DNA of 64,000 nt, from assembly GCF_030127105.1 (NCBI RefSeq), contig NZ_CP126162.1, positions 372,001 through 436,000 of the forward strand, given 5' to 3'. The translations under genes were made by a program, and so were the position numbers. The DNA is from Haloarcula pelagica (lineage in GTDB: Archaea > Halobacteriota > Halobacteria > Halobacteriales > Haloarculaceae). Of this stretch, positions 27,200 to 35,539 are shown piece after piece; the first letter of the stretch is position 1, and each line of letters starts with the position of its first letter. Under the pieces are notes generated by a model that worked only from the letters and a program-made list of their open reading frames with translations, was not told the DNA's origin and ran no database searches.

Positions 27200-28057
27200 T
27201 CAGCCCTCCTCGGCACCGGTCGCCTGGGTGATGTCGGGGTCGGGCCGTCGGGCGGCCAGTTCCGTCATCGTCACCCGCAAGTCGGGGTGGAGCTGGAGCA
27301 GCGATCCCGGACACTGCTCGGTTACCGGGCCGAGCAACGCCCGTCGGAGCGTGCCCGCGTGCCAGTTGCGCATGAACGTGAGGTGGACACGATCGGAGAG
27401 GAGCAGTTCGTACATCCCCAGGGTCACCGCCCGTTCGGGGATCAGCTCCCAGTTCCCCAGGGTCCCGCCCATCGCCATCTGCGTGGTGCTCTCCCGTGAG
27501 ATGGTGAGCGTTCGCGTGCGCGTCTCCGCGAGGTCCTGTGCAGTCATCTCTTCGTCCGGTTCCGGCGGGTCGTTGAACGCGAAATGGCCGGTGATCCCGA
27601 ACCCGCCGTAACAGGCGTTCACGCCGTCGATCGCGTCCAACTCCTCGGTCACTGCCGCCGGGTCGTCGGGGTCGGGAAACACCACGTCGGCCATCGTCAA
27701 CCCGAGGTCGCCAGCGAGGTTCTCGACGAGACTCTCCCGCATGAACGCGCGGAAACTCAGCGGGTGGGACTCGGGGAGTAACGCGCCGTCGTCGTCGAGG
27801 TACTCGTCCATCATGTAGATCGTCACGTCCGCCAGCGACAGCCGTTCCCTGTTACAGATGTTGGCGAGATACTCGTAGTCCAGCGGGCCGACCGGGAGGA
27901 TCAGCGTGGTGTCGTCCTCCGCCTCGTTGTTGCGGGCGATCAGGTCGGCGATCTCGCGTGCGATTCGTCTGTCGAGTGCCTCCGTGTCGGCGACGAGCGT
28001 AAACGGGATGTCGTCGTGTGCGAGGAGGTCCTCGGCGGTTGCCTCGTATGGCTCCAT
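27200..28057 (-). CDS. NagB-fold sugar-phosphate protein, variant active site (copy 1)
   Basis: A 285-residue protein aligned with glucosamine-6-phosphate deaminase (NagB): MMDEYLDDDG with Asp84 matching the NagB Asp72, and GGFGITGHFAFNDP at 151-164. Against E. coli NagB (GGVGNDGHIAFNEP), the Asp141 equivalent is Thr156, His143 is kept as His158, and Glu148 is Asp163. Phosphate-site and closing-loop regions look preserved (ILPVGPLD, CPGSLLQLHPDLRVTM). The fold is confident but deamination is not; it may isomerise another sugar phosphate or be a 6-phosphogluconolactonase relative. It is divergent from copy 2 and convergent with the MFS gene (5-nt gap). Confidence 0.8.
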   Translation of the reverse strand: MEPYEATAEDLLAHDDIPFTLVADTEALDRRIAREIADLIARNNEAEDDTTLILPVGPLDYEYLANICNRERLSLADVTIYMMDEYLDDDGALLPESHPLSFRAFMRESLVENLAGDLGLTMADVVFPDPDDPAAVTEELDAIDGVNACYGGFGITGHFAFNDPPEPDEEMTAQDLAETRTRTLTISRESTTQMAMGGTLGNWELIPERAVTLGMYELLLSDRVHLTFMRNWHAGTLRRALLGPVTEQCPGSLLQLHPDLRVTMTELAARRPDPDITQATGAEEG

Positions 28058-28105
28058 CTCTGTGTGCCTCACTAGCACGTCGGCGGCGCCGCAGATAATA
28101 GTTGG

Positions 28106-28155
28106 CTCGCGAAACAGTCCGCTCGACAAACCTTTTTGTGCCAGTCTCGCGACAC
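28106..28155. promoter_or_regulatory. shared control region of the two NagB-fold genes
   Basis: The 107-bp gap between the divergent genes holds a near-perfect direct repeat, CTCGCGAAAC (28106-28115) and CTCGCGACAC (28146-28155), spaced 40 bases. A CTTTTTG-type box (about 28131-28138) sits at leaderless distance from ATG 28165, and a minus-strand CTATTATC box (about 28096-28103) serves the other gene. The repeats are good candidates for sites of the DeoR-type regulator encoded at 29095; this is inference. Confidence 0.4.
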
Positions 28156-28164
28156 ACTAGCCGT

Positions 28165-29025
28165 ATGCTCCCGACCACAGAGCGCGGCGACGAGGTGCGG
28201 CGACTCCTCGAACTCGGCCCCGAGGCTCTCGACCGTGAGGCGGGCGACAGGGTGTCGGTTCTTGGCGACCTCGATGAACTGTTCGAACAGTTCGCACAGG
28301 CGGTCGCCGACGAGATCGCGGCCAGCAACGACGCTGGCGAACGAACGACACTGATCCTCCCGGTCGGCCCGGTCGACCACTACCCGCGGCTGGCGGAGCT
28401 GATCAACGAGCGCGAAATCGACATGGCCGACTGTCACCTCTTTTTCATGGACGAGTACTGCGACCACAGCGGCCGCGTCGTCCCGCCCGACCACCCGCTG
28501 AGCTTCCGCCGGGAGATGGACGCGGTGTTTTTCGACCACCTCGACCCCGCGCTCGCCGTCCCGGACGACCAGGTGGTCTTTCCCACCCACGAGAACGTCA
28601 CCGACCTCCCCGGGATGATCGCCGACGCCGGCGGCATCGACACCTGCTACGGCGGCATCGGCGTCCACGGCCACGTCGCGTTCAACGAACCGGAACCGGG
28701 CGTCGCCGACACCGATCCCCGTCTGGTCTATCTCAACGACTACACCCGGACTATCAACGCCATCCGCGCGGGCGTCGGCGGCAACCTCGAAGGGTTCCCC
28801 CGGAAGGCGGTCACCGTCGGGATGAACCAGGTGCTCGGTGCCGACCGTGTCCGGCTTTACTGCCGGAACGACGTGCCCGGCCTCGACTGGGCCAACACCG
28901 TCCTCCGGCTGGCGGTCCTTGGCGACCCCGGCCCCGACTATCCGGTGACGTATCTCACCGATCACGACGATTACCGGGTCGTCACCGACGAACGGACCGC
29001 CGCGCGACCGGATCACGTGCTCTGA
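28165..29025 (+). CDS. NagB-fold sugar-phosphate protein, variant active site (copy 2)
   Basis: A 286-residue NagB homologue: FFMDEYCDHSG with Asp96 matching NagB Asp72, and GGIGVHGHVAFNEP with His168 in place of the catalytic Asp141, while His170 and Glu175 match His143 and Glu148. The following region (VYLNDYTRTINA, RKAVTVGMNQVLGADRV) aligns well with NagB. It shares layout with copy 1 but differs at the key positions, so the two may act on different substrates or form a hetero-oligomer. It is the first gene of a plus-strand set with the regulator, kinase and aldolase. Confidence 0.82.
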   Translation: MLPTTERGDEVRRLLELGPEALDREAGDRVSVLGDLDELFEQFAQAVADEIAASNDAGERTTLILPVGPVDHYPRLAELINEREIDMADCHLFFMDEYCDHSGRVVPPDHPLSFRREMDAVFFDHLDPALAVPDDQVVFPTHENVTDLPGMIADAGGIDTCYGGIGVHGHVAFNEPEPGVADTDPRLVYLNDYTRTINAIRAGVGGNLEGFPRKAVTVGMNQVLGADRVRLYCRNDVPGLDWANTVLRLAVLGDPGPDYPVTYLTDHDDYRVVTDERTAARPDHVL

Positions 29026-29094
29026 CCCGCCCAGTCGCCCCCCGGTGTGGCCGTCGCCAACAGTTATGACACTGAAGCTAAAACTCTAGGTAGG

Positions 29095-29859
29095 ATGCTT
29101 CCCGAAGAACGGAAACAGGAGATCGTCGGCTACGTCGAACGCCAGGACGGCGCGTCGGTCAGCGAACTCGCCGACGAACTGCGCGTCTCGGAGTCGACGA
29201 TCCGGCGTGACCTCACGGAACTCAATCAGGACGGGCTCGTACGACGGTCCCACGGCGGCGCGCTCCCGGCGGCACACGTCGCCAGCGAGCCCTCGTTCGC
29301 ACAGCGCAGCGTCCAGAACCTGGACGCGAAGCGGCTGATCGCCGAGCGTGCGGTCAAGGAGATCACCGACGGGGACGTGGTGTTCTTCGACTCCGGGACG
29401 ACGGTGCTGGAAGTGGCGAAGGCGGCACCGAAAGACGGCTCGTTCACCGCGGTGACGAACTCCATCGAACTGGGGTTCGAACTCGGGACCGGCGACGGTC
29501 GACTGAAGGTGACCGGCGGGAACCAGCGCAACAAGTCCCGCTCGCTCGTCGGGCCCGTCGGCGAACGGTTCCTGCGGAGCCACCACTTCGATCTACTGTT
29601 CCTCGGGACGAACTCGATCGACCTCGACGCCGGGCTGTCGACGCCCAACGAACCGGAGGGTCGGATGAAACAGCTCATGGTCGATCAGTCCGAGCGGGTC
29701 GTCCTCTTGGCGGACGGCTCGAAGTTCGGGCGGCGCAGTTACGTCCAGTTTGCACCGCTCACGGCGATCGATACGCTCGTCACGGAGGCCCGACTCGCCG
29801 ACGAACGGCGCCGGGCGCTCCGGGACCGATCCATCGAGGTCGTCGACGCACTGGCCTGA
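29095..29859 (+). CDS. DeoR/GlpR-family transcriptional regulator
   Basis: A 254-residue repressor-type protein. The N-terminal winged helix (1-57) has the classic DeoR recognition region VSELADELRVSESTIRRDLTEL, and is followed by VRRSHGGAL. The C-terminal DeoRC domain (about 75-230) has the sugar-phosphate-binding features FDSGTTVLEVA, GGNQRNKSRSLVG and ADGSKFG. In haloarchaea GlpR controls fructose and glucose genes; here it most likely controls the NagB-kinase-aldolase set in response to a sugar phosphate. ATG 29095 starts the HTH cleanly; an upstream GTG would add 16 residues. Confidence 0.92.
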   Translation: MLPEERKQEIVGYVERQDGASVSELADELRVSESTIRRDLTELNQDGLVRRSHGGALPAAHVASEPSFAQRSVQNLDAKRLIAERAVKEITDGDVVFFDSGTTVLEVAKAAPKDGSFTAVTNSIELGFELGTGDGRLKVTGGNQRNKSRSLVGPVGERFLRSHHFDLLFLGTNSIDLDAGLSTPNEPEGRMKQLMVDQSERVVLLADGSKFGRRSYVQFAPLTAIDTLVTEARLADERRRALRDRSIEVVDALA

Positions 29860-29867
29860 GGAGGTGA
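29860..29867 (+). promoter_or_regulatory. strong Shine-Dalgarno site of the kinase gene
   Basis: GGAGGTGA begins immediately after the regulator's stop codon and ends 7 nt before ATG 29875. It fully matches the anti-SD of archaeal 16S rRNA. It supports the ATG start and co-transcription with the regulator. Confidence 0.75.
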
Positions 29868-29874
29868 CACAGGT

Positions 29875-30990
29875 ATGCTGGACTCAGCGACAGAGGCGGC
29901 ACTGGCGTCCTGCCGGCGCGACCTCCCCGAGCGACTCCCCGAGACCCACGTCGTCCACGGCTTCGACGGCTACTGTGACCGCGTGCGGACCATGGTCGAC
30001 GCACGAACCGGACCCGAAGAGTACGACCGGATGGACGACCTGTCGGCGCTTTCGGCCCGCATCGGCGGGTCCGTCGACCTCGGGACTTCCTGTAGCATCG
30101 AGTGGTTCACCGAGGACTCACGCGCCGGCGGGCACACCTCCCACTTCGGCCGCGCGTTCGCCCGGTTGGGGTTCGAGCCGACTCTCGTCGGAACCTACGG
30201 CGATCCGCCTCGGTCGATCTTCGAGGAGGAACTCGACGGCTGTGAGCTGCGGTCGGTGGGGTCGCCCTCCTACACCGACGCCGTGGAGTTCGACGACGGA
30301 AAACTGATGCTCAACGAGATCGGGTCGATGGCGTCACTGGACTGGGAGCGCCTCCGTGAGCGGCTCTCGGTCCAGCAACTCGCGACGGCGATCGACGGCG
30401 CGCCGGTCCTCTCGATGGGGTACTGGGCGACGATCCCGTTCCTCCCGACGATCTGGCGCGGCCTCCGCCGGGAGGTCTGGCCGGTCCTGACCGACCCGCC
30501 GCGGACGGTGTTCGTCGACCCGGCCGACATCCGGCGGCTCTCGACGGAGCGGCTCACAGCGGGCCTCGACTCCCTCGCGGCGCTCGACGACACCGTTCCG
30601 GTCGTCGTCAGCGCGAACCGCGCCGAGACGGCAGTGTTCGCGGACCTCGGCGAGTCGACGGCCACGGAGATGCGCGAGCAGGCGATCGCTGCCCGCGAGC
30701 TACTGGGCGTCTCGGAGTTCGTCGCCCACGCCGCCGACCGCGCCGTCCGCGTCGACGAGGACGGGACCGCGACCGTCCGGACTCCTCACGTCGCCAAGCC
30801 GACACTCACCGCGAGCGCGGGCGACCACTTCAACGTCGGGTACGTGCTCGGGCAGCTCCTCGGCCTCGGCGGCCCGTCGTCGCTCCTGCTGGGGAACGCC
30901 GTCGCGAACTGGTTCCTCCGGCGCGGCGAACCGCCGACGTACGGCGAACTACTTGGCTTTCTCTCGCGGTTCGACAGCTACTTCGAGTGA
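29875..30990 (+). CDS. PfkB/ribokinase-superfamily sugar kinase
   Basis: A 371-residue kinase, longer than typical PfkB proteins. The glycine-rich N-terminal motif is seen as AGGHTSHFGRAFARLG (about 82-97), and the C-terminal signature as SAGDHFNVGYVLG with likely catalytic Asp317. It would phosphorylate a sugar or sugar phosphate using a nucleotide. Placed between the DeoR regulator and an aldolase, it probably makes the bisphosphate or 1-phosphate that the aldolase splits. ADP-dependent kinases share this fold and cannot be excluded. The N-terminal 40 residues are unusual. Confidence 0.75.
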   Translation: MLDSATEAALASCRRDLPERLPETHVVHGFDGYCDRVRTMVDARTGPEEYDRMDDLSALSARIGGSVDLGTSCSIEWFTEDSRAGGHTSHFGRAFARLGFEPTLVGTYGDPPRSIFEEELDGCELRSVGSPSYTDAVEFDDGKLMLNEIGSMASLDWERLRERLSVQQLATAIDGAPVLSMGYWATIPFLPTIWRGLRREVWPVLTDPPRTVFVDPADIRRLSTERLTAGLDSLAALDDTVPVVVSANRAETAVFADLGESTATEMREQAIAARELLGVSEFVAHAADRAVRVDEDGTATVRTPHVAKPTLTASAGDHFNVGYVLGQLLGLGGPSSLLLGNAVANWFLRRGEPPTYGELLGFLSRFDSYFE

Positions 30991-31109
30991 CCGCCGTGTG
31001 CGGATCGACCGCAAACAACATACTTCTGCGGTGACAATCTCCTGTCGAAGCAGATGAACAGAGTGTATCTCATCCAGTCGTCCAGTCCAGCCAGGCGGGG
31101 ACCGTCCCG

Positions 31110-31916
31110 ATGAGCGGGGCCGACCTGCTCGATACCGACTCGGAGAACGCGGTCGTCGTCGCGCTCGATCACGGCATCGCCAAGGGCGCTCTCGACGGGT
31201 TCGAGGACCCGCGCCGGACGCTCGCGGCGGTACTGGCGGGGGGTCCCGACGCTATCATCGCCCGCGCGCCCTTCGTCCAGCGGTTCGCGGACCTGATCGA
31301 GGACTCGTCTACGACCGTCGTGCTCGCGCCCGATGTCCTCACCTTCTCGACGCTCCCCGCACAGGACGACGGCGACGACATGTGGACCGGGGCCTACAGC
31401 GCGGAGTTCCTCCGCGCTGCCGAGCCATCGGGGGTCAAGGTCGTCCTGAACTTCGGCCGGGAGAACCGCGAGCGCCACCGTGCGAACATCGAGTACATCG
31501 TCCACCTCTACGAGGAACTGCGGGAGACGGAGATCCCGCTGATCGTCGAACCGGTGCTGTGGGGCAGTCGCGTCCCGGAGGGCCTGGCCTCGGACCCAGA
31601 CAGTATCGCCGACGCCGCACGGATCGGCTGGGAACTCGGGGCGGACATCCTCAAACTCCCGTATCCCGGCGAGCAAGCGGCCTTCGCCGACATCGTCGAC
31701 CGCACGCCGGTCCCGACGATGATCCTCGGGGGGCCGGCGACCACCCCCGAGGCGACCCTCGGTGACGTGGAGGCGGCGATGGCGGCCGGCGCGCGCGGTG
31801 TCATGATCGGTCGGTCGATCTGGCAGACCGCCGACCCGGCGGCGATGGTCGAGGCGATGCGCCAGATCGTCCACGAGGGCCGGAGCGCGGACGCGGTGGC
31901 CGGCCTGACGCCCTGA
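31110..31916 (+). CDS. class I aldolase (DhnA/FbaB/LacD-like)
   Basis: A 268-residue TIM-barrel aldolase. The N-terminal VVALDHGIAKG is typical of archaeal class I fructose-bisphosphate-aldolase-type enzymes. The Schiff-base lysine is Lys182 in GADILKLPYPG, and the phosphate-binding end strands read MILGGPATTPEAT and AARGVMIGRSIWQ-like. Candidates for its reaction are cleavage of a ketose-1,6-bisphosphate or a related sugar phosphate to triose phosphates. It follows the kinase by 119 bases and completes a kinase-aldolase pair. Confidence 0.88.
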   Translation: MSGADLLDTDSENAVVVALDHGIAKGALDGFEDPRRTLAAVLAGGPDAIIARAPFVQRFADLIEDSSTTVVLAPDVLTFSTLPAQDDGDDMWTGAYSAEFLRAAEPSGVKVVLNFGRENRERHRANIEYIVHLYEELRETEIPLIVEPVLWGSRVPEGLASDPDSIADAARIGWELGADILKLPYPGEQAAFADIVDRTPVPTMILGGPATTPEATLGDVEAAMAAGARGVMIGRSIWQTADPAAMVEAMRQIVHEGRSADAVAGLTP

Positions 31917-32451
31917 CGGGTATCGGGTCTGCCGTGCGGACCCCGACGAGGCAGACGACCGGCATCCACCGCTGTTCATTTCTGCCGGCTTCCGACTCGA
32001 TTTTACGCGTCGATCTCTCGGGTCTCGCCATCGTTCGCAGTTTCGCTCACGAACCGTCCGCTCTCCGCAGCGAGACCCACAGCGACGCACGAACGAGCGG
32101 ATTCAGCGCAACAGTGTGAAAAGTATGTCACAACTATGCAAACGAAAGGGTCCGAGGACCGACGTTCGTCCCGGCGGCGCGACCGCCGCCAAACCGGTAT
32201 CGAATAACAAGCGTACGGATGATAGTCCCGATTCGAGGACGACCGTTCGAGGACTGCTATCGATAGCGAATCCATCCATCGAAAACACACTTACATATCT
32301 ATATTCGAATATACATACAGATTTTCGACTTTACGGAATCAAATATACGAAAATATTTTCACTTTGCGCGTGAGAGGGTAGGGGCACCTCTTTGTAGAAC
32401 GCACTCGCCCCAATCCGAAATCGGATTCGACATTTCGGTTGCAGCGACCGA
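31917..32451. other. 535-bp intergenic region with palindromes, between convergent genes
   Basis: The aldolase gene points in from the left and the methyltransferase gene from the right, so neither needs a promoter here. The right half (32100-32400) is AT-rich with several TATA-like boxes. It holds the perfect palindromes GCTATCGATAGC (32256-32267) and TATATTCGAATATA (32300-32313), the inverted repeat AATCCGA-AA-TCGGATT (32413-32428), and the direct repeat TTCGAGGAC (32232-32240 and 32246-32254). No convincing coding frame is seen; a small RNA or a remnant element is possible. Confidence 0.4.
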
Positions 32452-33069
32452 TCACGGACTGCGAAACACACGTATCGTATCCCGCTCTGTCGGCTCCCGG
32501 ATCAGCTGTGCGAGCCCCAGGTCGGAGAAGATCGCCTTCCAGTTGCGGTGATAGAGGGGGAACTCGTCGTCGACGTAACTCACGGCCGTCTCGCCGCGAC
32601 CCCGCTGTGGGCTGTTGCCCTCGTTCTCGGCCGTGACGAGGAGGTCGCCGGCGACTCTGACGATCTCTTCGAACACCCACTCGTCGTCGGGATGGATGTG
32701 CTGGAGCGTCTCGACGGTGTAGACGACATCGAACGCGTCGGTCTCGAACTCCGAGATCAGGTCCTCGACGGCACCGACGTGGACGGTCGCTCGTTCGCGC
32801 AGCTTCGGGTAGCGAGTCGCCATCACGTCGAGGGCCTCGTCGTTGATGTCGACGCCGACCAGGTTCTCGTAGCCCTCCGCAAGCAGGTTTGCGAGGTGGC
32901 GGCCGGAGCCACAGCCGATCTCCAGGATTCTCGCGTCCGTCCCGACGTAGTGACCGAGGACATCGACGAGTGTCTCGCTGACCTTGTTGGGGCCGATATC
33001 GGCGTAGTACTCCGGCGAGTACTTCCCCGACCTGTCGGCCCAGTCCGCGCGGACTTCGTCCGGGTCCAT
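32452..33069 (-). CDS. class I SAM-dependent methyltransferase
   Basis: A 205-residue methyltransferase from ATG 33069. Motif I is ILEIGCGSGRHLANLL (about 52-67), then VGVDINDEAL (strand 2 acidic end), DVVYTVETLQHIHPDDE (motif II/IV) and a C-terminal sheet ending DTIRVFRSP. The substrate is not evident. An in-frame ATG 12 codons upstream exists, but MDPDEVRADW is the more typical beginning. Confidence 0.88.
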   Translation of the reverse strand: MDPDEVRADWADRSGKYSPEYYADIGPNKVSETLVDVLGHYVGTDARILEIGCGSGRHLANLLAEGYENLVGVDINDEALDVMATRYPKLRERATVHVGAVEDLISEFETDAFDVVYTVETLQHIHPDDEWVFEEIVRVAGDLLVTAENEGNSPQRGRGETAVSYVDDEFPLYHRNWKAIFSDLGLAQLIREPTERDTIRVFRSP

Positions 33070-33119
33070 ACCGGTTCGAACGGGCGACTGTCGTTTATGT
33101 CTCACGGGATCGACCGGGT

Positions 33120-33992
33120 TCAGTCCCCCTCCGTGTGTTTCGTGGCGATCACCGGCACGTCGCTCAGCCGGACGACACGCTCGGTGACACTCCCGAGGAT
33201 GTACCGATCGAGCCCCGTCCGGCCGTGCGTTCCCATGACGACGCAGTCGATGTCGTTCTCGGCGGTGTAGTCGACGATCGCTCGGTGGACCGCCCCGCTT
33301 GCCACCGACGCCTCGACCGTCCCGATATCGGCCGCGGTCGCCTGGTCGACCACCTCGTCGATCGCTTCCCGGCCCGCCTCCTCCAGGGCTTCCAGTACCA
33401 TCCCCACGTCCACGTCGCCCCAGACCACGCCGGTGTCGACGACGTTGAGCGCGTGCAGCGTCGCGTCGGTCTCGCTGGCCAACTCGATCGCGTGTGTGGC
33501 CGCCGACCGGGCGGCCTCGCTCCCGTCGGTCGGCACCAGGATTCCCTCGGGCGCCGCCGTGACGACCGTCTCCTCGTGGACTGTCAACACCGGTACCGGC
33601 GACTCGCGGAGCGTCTGCTCGGTGACGCTCCCGAGGACGAACCGATCCAGTCCCGTCCGGCCGTAGGTCCCCATGACGATCAGGTCCGCCGATTCCTCGA
33701 CGGCTGCCGTGACGATGGTCCCGTGGATAGTGTCGGCCCGGTCGACGACGCTCGACGTGACCGAAACCCCCGCTGCCTGTGCCTGTTGAGCCACCGAAGC
33801 GGCCGCCGCCTCGCCGCTGTGGGCCAGGCCGTCGGCGTCGCTGTCGTCGACACCTGGGGGGAGTTCCCCCAGTTCGAGCACGTGGACCACGTGTAGCGTG
33901 GCGTCGAACCGCTCGGCGAAGGTGATCGCCGCCGTGGCCGCGGTCTCGGCCACGTCGCTGCCGTCGGTCGGAAGCAGGATTCGTTCGTACAT
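33120..33992 (-). CDS. tandem-domain universal stress protein (UspA)
   Basis: A 290-residue protein made of two UspA domains (about 1-140 and 148-288). Each begins with an ILxPTDGS element and ends with the ATP-binding pattern G-x2-G-x9-G-S/T: VMGTYGRTGLDRFVLGSVTE and VMGTHGRTGLDRYILGSVTE. Such proteins bind ATP and help in stress survival. A second tandem UspA is at 44347-45210; they share architecture but not close sequence outside motifs. Confidence 0.93.
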   Translation of the reverse strand: MYERILLPTDGSDVAETAATAAITFAERFDATLHVVHVLELGELPPGVDDSDADGLAHSGEAAAASVAQQAQAAGVSVTSSVVDRADTIHGTIVTAAVEESADLIVMGTYGRTGLDRFVLGSVTEQTLRESPVPVLTVHEETVVTAAPEGILVPTDGSEAARSAATHAIELASETDATLHALNVVDTGVVWGDVDVGMVLEALEEAGREAIDEVVDQATAADIGTVEASVASGAVHRAIVDYTAENDIDCVVMGTHGRTGLDRYILGSVTERVVRLSDVPVIATKHTEGD

Positions 33993-34120
33993 TGTCACGT
34001 GTCGACGATACACACAGCCTCGTAGTAAAACCGCGCCCGGTCGGGGCGTGACCACGGCGAGTACGATACCGGAGCAGGGGGGTCCGACACCCGCCCCGAC
34101 TGGTCGATCGTCCGCGCGAC

Positions 34121-35353
34121 TCAGCGTGCCTCCGCGGCGAGATATTCGCTCATGGCGAAGCTCATCCAGGCCTGACACCACCGCATCAGCGTCACGCGCC
34201 GGGTGAAGTACCGCTCTTTCCGGTAGTAGAAGCGGCCGTCGCCGGCCGCGAGGTTCTCGAACACCCACTGGAGTGCCCGGCGGGCCCGCTCCAGATCGCC
34301 GGCGTAGGTGAACACGAGCGCCAACTGCGTGCTGGCGTGGATGTCGCGCGGATAGCTCGCTGCCTCGTCGAAGTTCGGCGCCCCGTCCGGTTCGATCAGG
34401 TCGCGGCGGACGAAAGCCAGCGCGTCGTCGACCGTCTCCGCGTACCGGTCGGTGTCGGTGACCTCCCGGTGGCGCTGGAACCCCTCGACGACGAACCCGT
34501 TGTGGTGGGTGTCCATCGAGAGGTGTGAGGCCTCCGGCGGGTCCCGGTACATCCACCCGCCGCAGTCGGTCTGTAGCGCCGCGATGTGGTCGAGCAACGC
34601 CTCGGCCCGCTGGCGGTACTCCCGGTTCCCGAAGTAGGCGTAGAGGTCCAGCAACAGCCGTGCACCCATCGCGCCGGCGTTGATCGTGTAGTAGTCCTGC
34701 GGGTGTTTCGTGTGGTAGTCGATCACCGCGCCCCGGCCGCTGTCCGGGGGCTGAAACTGCAGGTCCTCGACGACGAACCGGTCGGCGTCCGCGACGACTG
34801 CCGCGTACCGCTCGTCGTCCGCCGCCGCTCTGAGCAGCGCTTTCGCGCCGAAGGAGGTGTTGATGATGTCCGGCTCGCCCGGGTCGCCCCGCCCGTCGAG
34901 GTGCTGGATCGGGTGGGGGTAGCCGGCACAGTAGCCGCTGTAGCCCTCGATTTGGTTCTCGACGAGCCAGTCCGCGAGCGCCCTCGCCTCTCGTGCGTAC
35001 ATCTCGTCTCCCGTCAGGTCGGCCATCGTCCGGTTCGCCATCGCGAACAGCGCCGCCCCCTGGTAGTTCCGACGCTGTCGAACCCCCAGGAGGGGCCTGA
35101 CGTTGACCGGACACCGTTTCACGAGTTCCTGGAACCCGATGTTGACCCACTTCGAGTCGACGGGCAACGCCTCCCGGACCCGGTTGTCCATGCCGTCGCC
35201 GTAGTCCCAGCCGGTGTACTCACGGTCGCGAGCGTACCGTAGCGTCGCGGCCAACCACGACTGGATGCCGTGGTCGTCGGGGGTGTCGGTCCCGCCGCCG
35301 GTTCCGACGCGCTGGCGAAGGTCACCGAGCGACAGGAGCGAGTCGACACGCAT
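34121..35353 (-). CDS. (alpha/alpha)6-toroid-like protein, unknown function
   Basis: A 410-residue soluble protein with repeating helix-hairpin units: repeated stretches such as ALADWLVENQIEGYSGYCAG, AGAMGARLLLDLYAYFGN and LDHIAALQTDCGGWMY. Conserved aromatic and acidic residues (GGWMYRDPPE, DIHASTQLALVFTYAGD) suggest a six-hairpin barrel as in glycan epimerases, lyases or terpene-cyclase-like folds. No signal peptide. It is divergent from the ATP-grasp gene with a 186-bp gap, and the two may act together. Confidence 0.6.
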   Translation of the reverse strand: MRVDSLLSLGDLRQRVGTGGGTDTPDDHGIQSWLAATLRYARDREYTGWDYGDGMDNRVREALPVDSKWVNIGFQELVKRCPVNVRPLLGVRQRRNYQGAALFAMANRTMADLTGDEMYAREARALADWLVENQIEGYSGYCAGYPHPIQHLDGRGDPGEPDIINTSFGAKALLRAAADDERYAAVVADADRFVVEDLQFQPPDSGRGAVIDYHTKHPQDYYTINAGAMGARLLLDLYAYFGNREYRQRAEALLDHIAALQTDCGGWMYRDPPEASHLSMDTHHNGFVVEGFQRHREVTDTDRYAETVDDALAFVRRDLIEPDGAPNFDEAASYPRDIHASTQLALVFTYAGDLERARRALQWVFENLAAGDGRFYYRKERYFTRRVTLMRWCQAWMSFAMSEYLAAEAR

Positions 35354-35539
35354 CGTTCGGTGATTGGTGCGCCACTCGGGCGTATAGGTATGGACACGCT
35401 ACTCCCCGGCAGTCGCTGTCAGCCGTCCGCTGGGCCGGGCGGGTCGCCCAGTCTACCACGTCGTTCGAGGTTCTGCCCCGCTCTCGCTCGCAGCGGTAGG
35501 GGCTCTATACTGAAACGCCCTACCGTGGAACGGGTGACT

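Noticed and set aside
32103-32288. Minus-strand 61-codon frame in the palindrome-rich gap
   Set aside because: Non-acidic composition, no recognisable motif, and it spans inverted repeats; not typical of a haloarchaeal protein.
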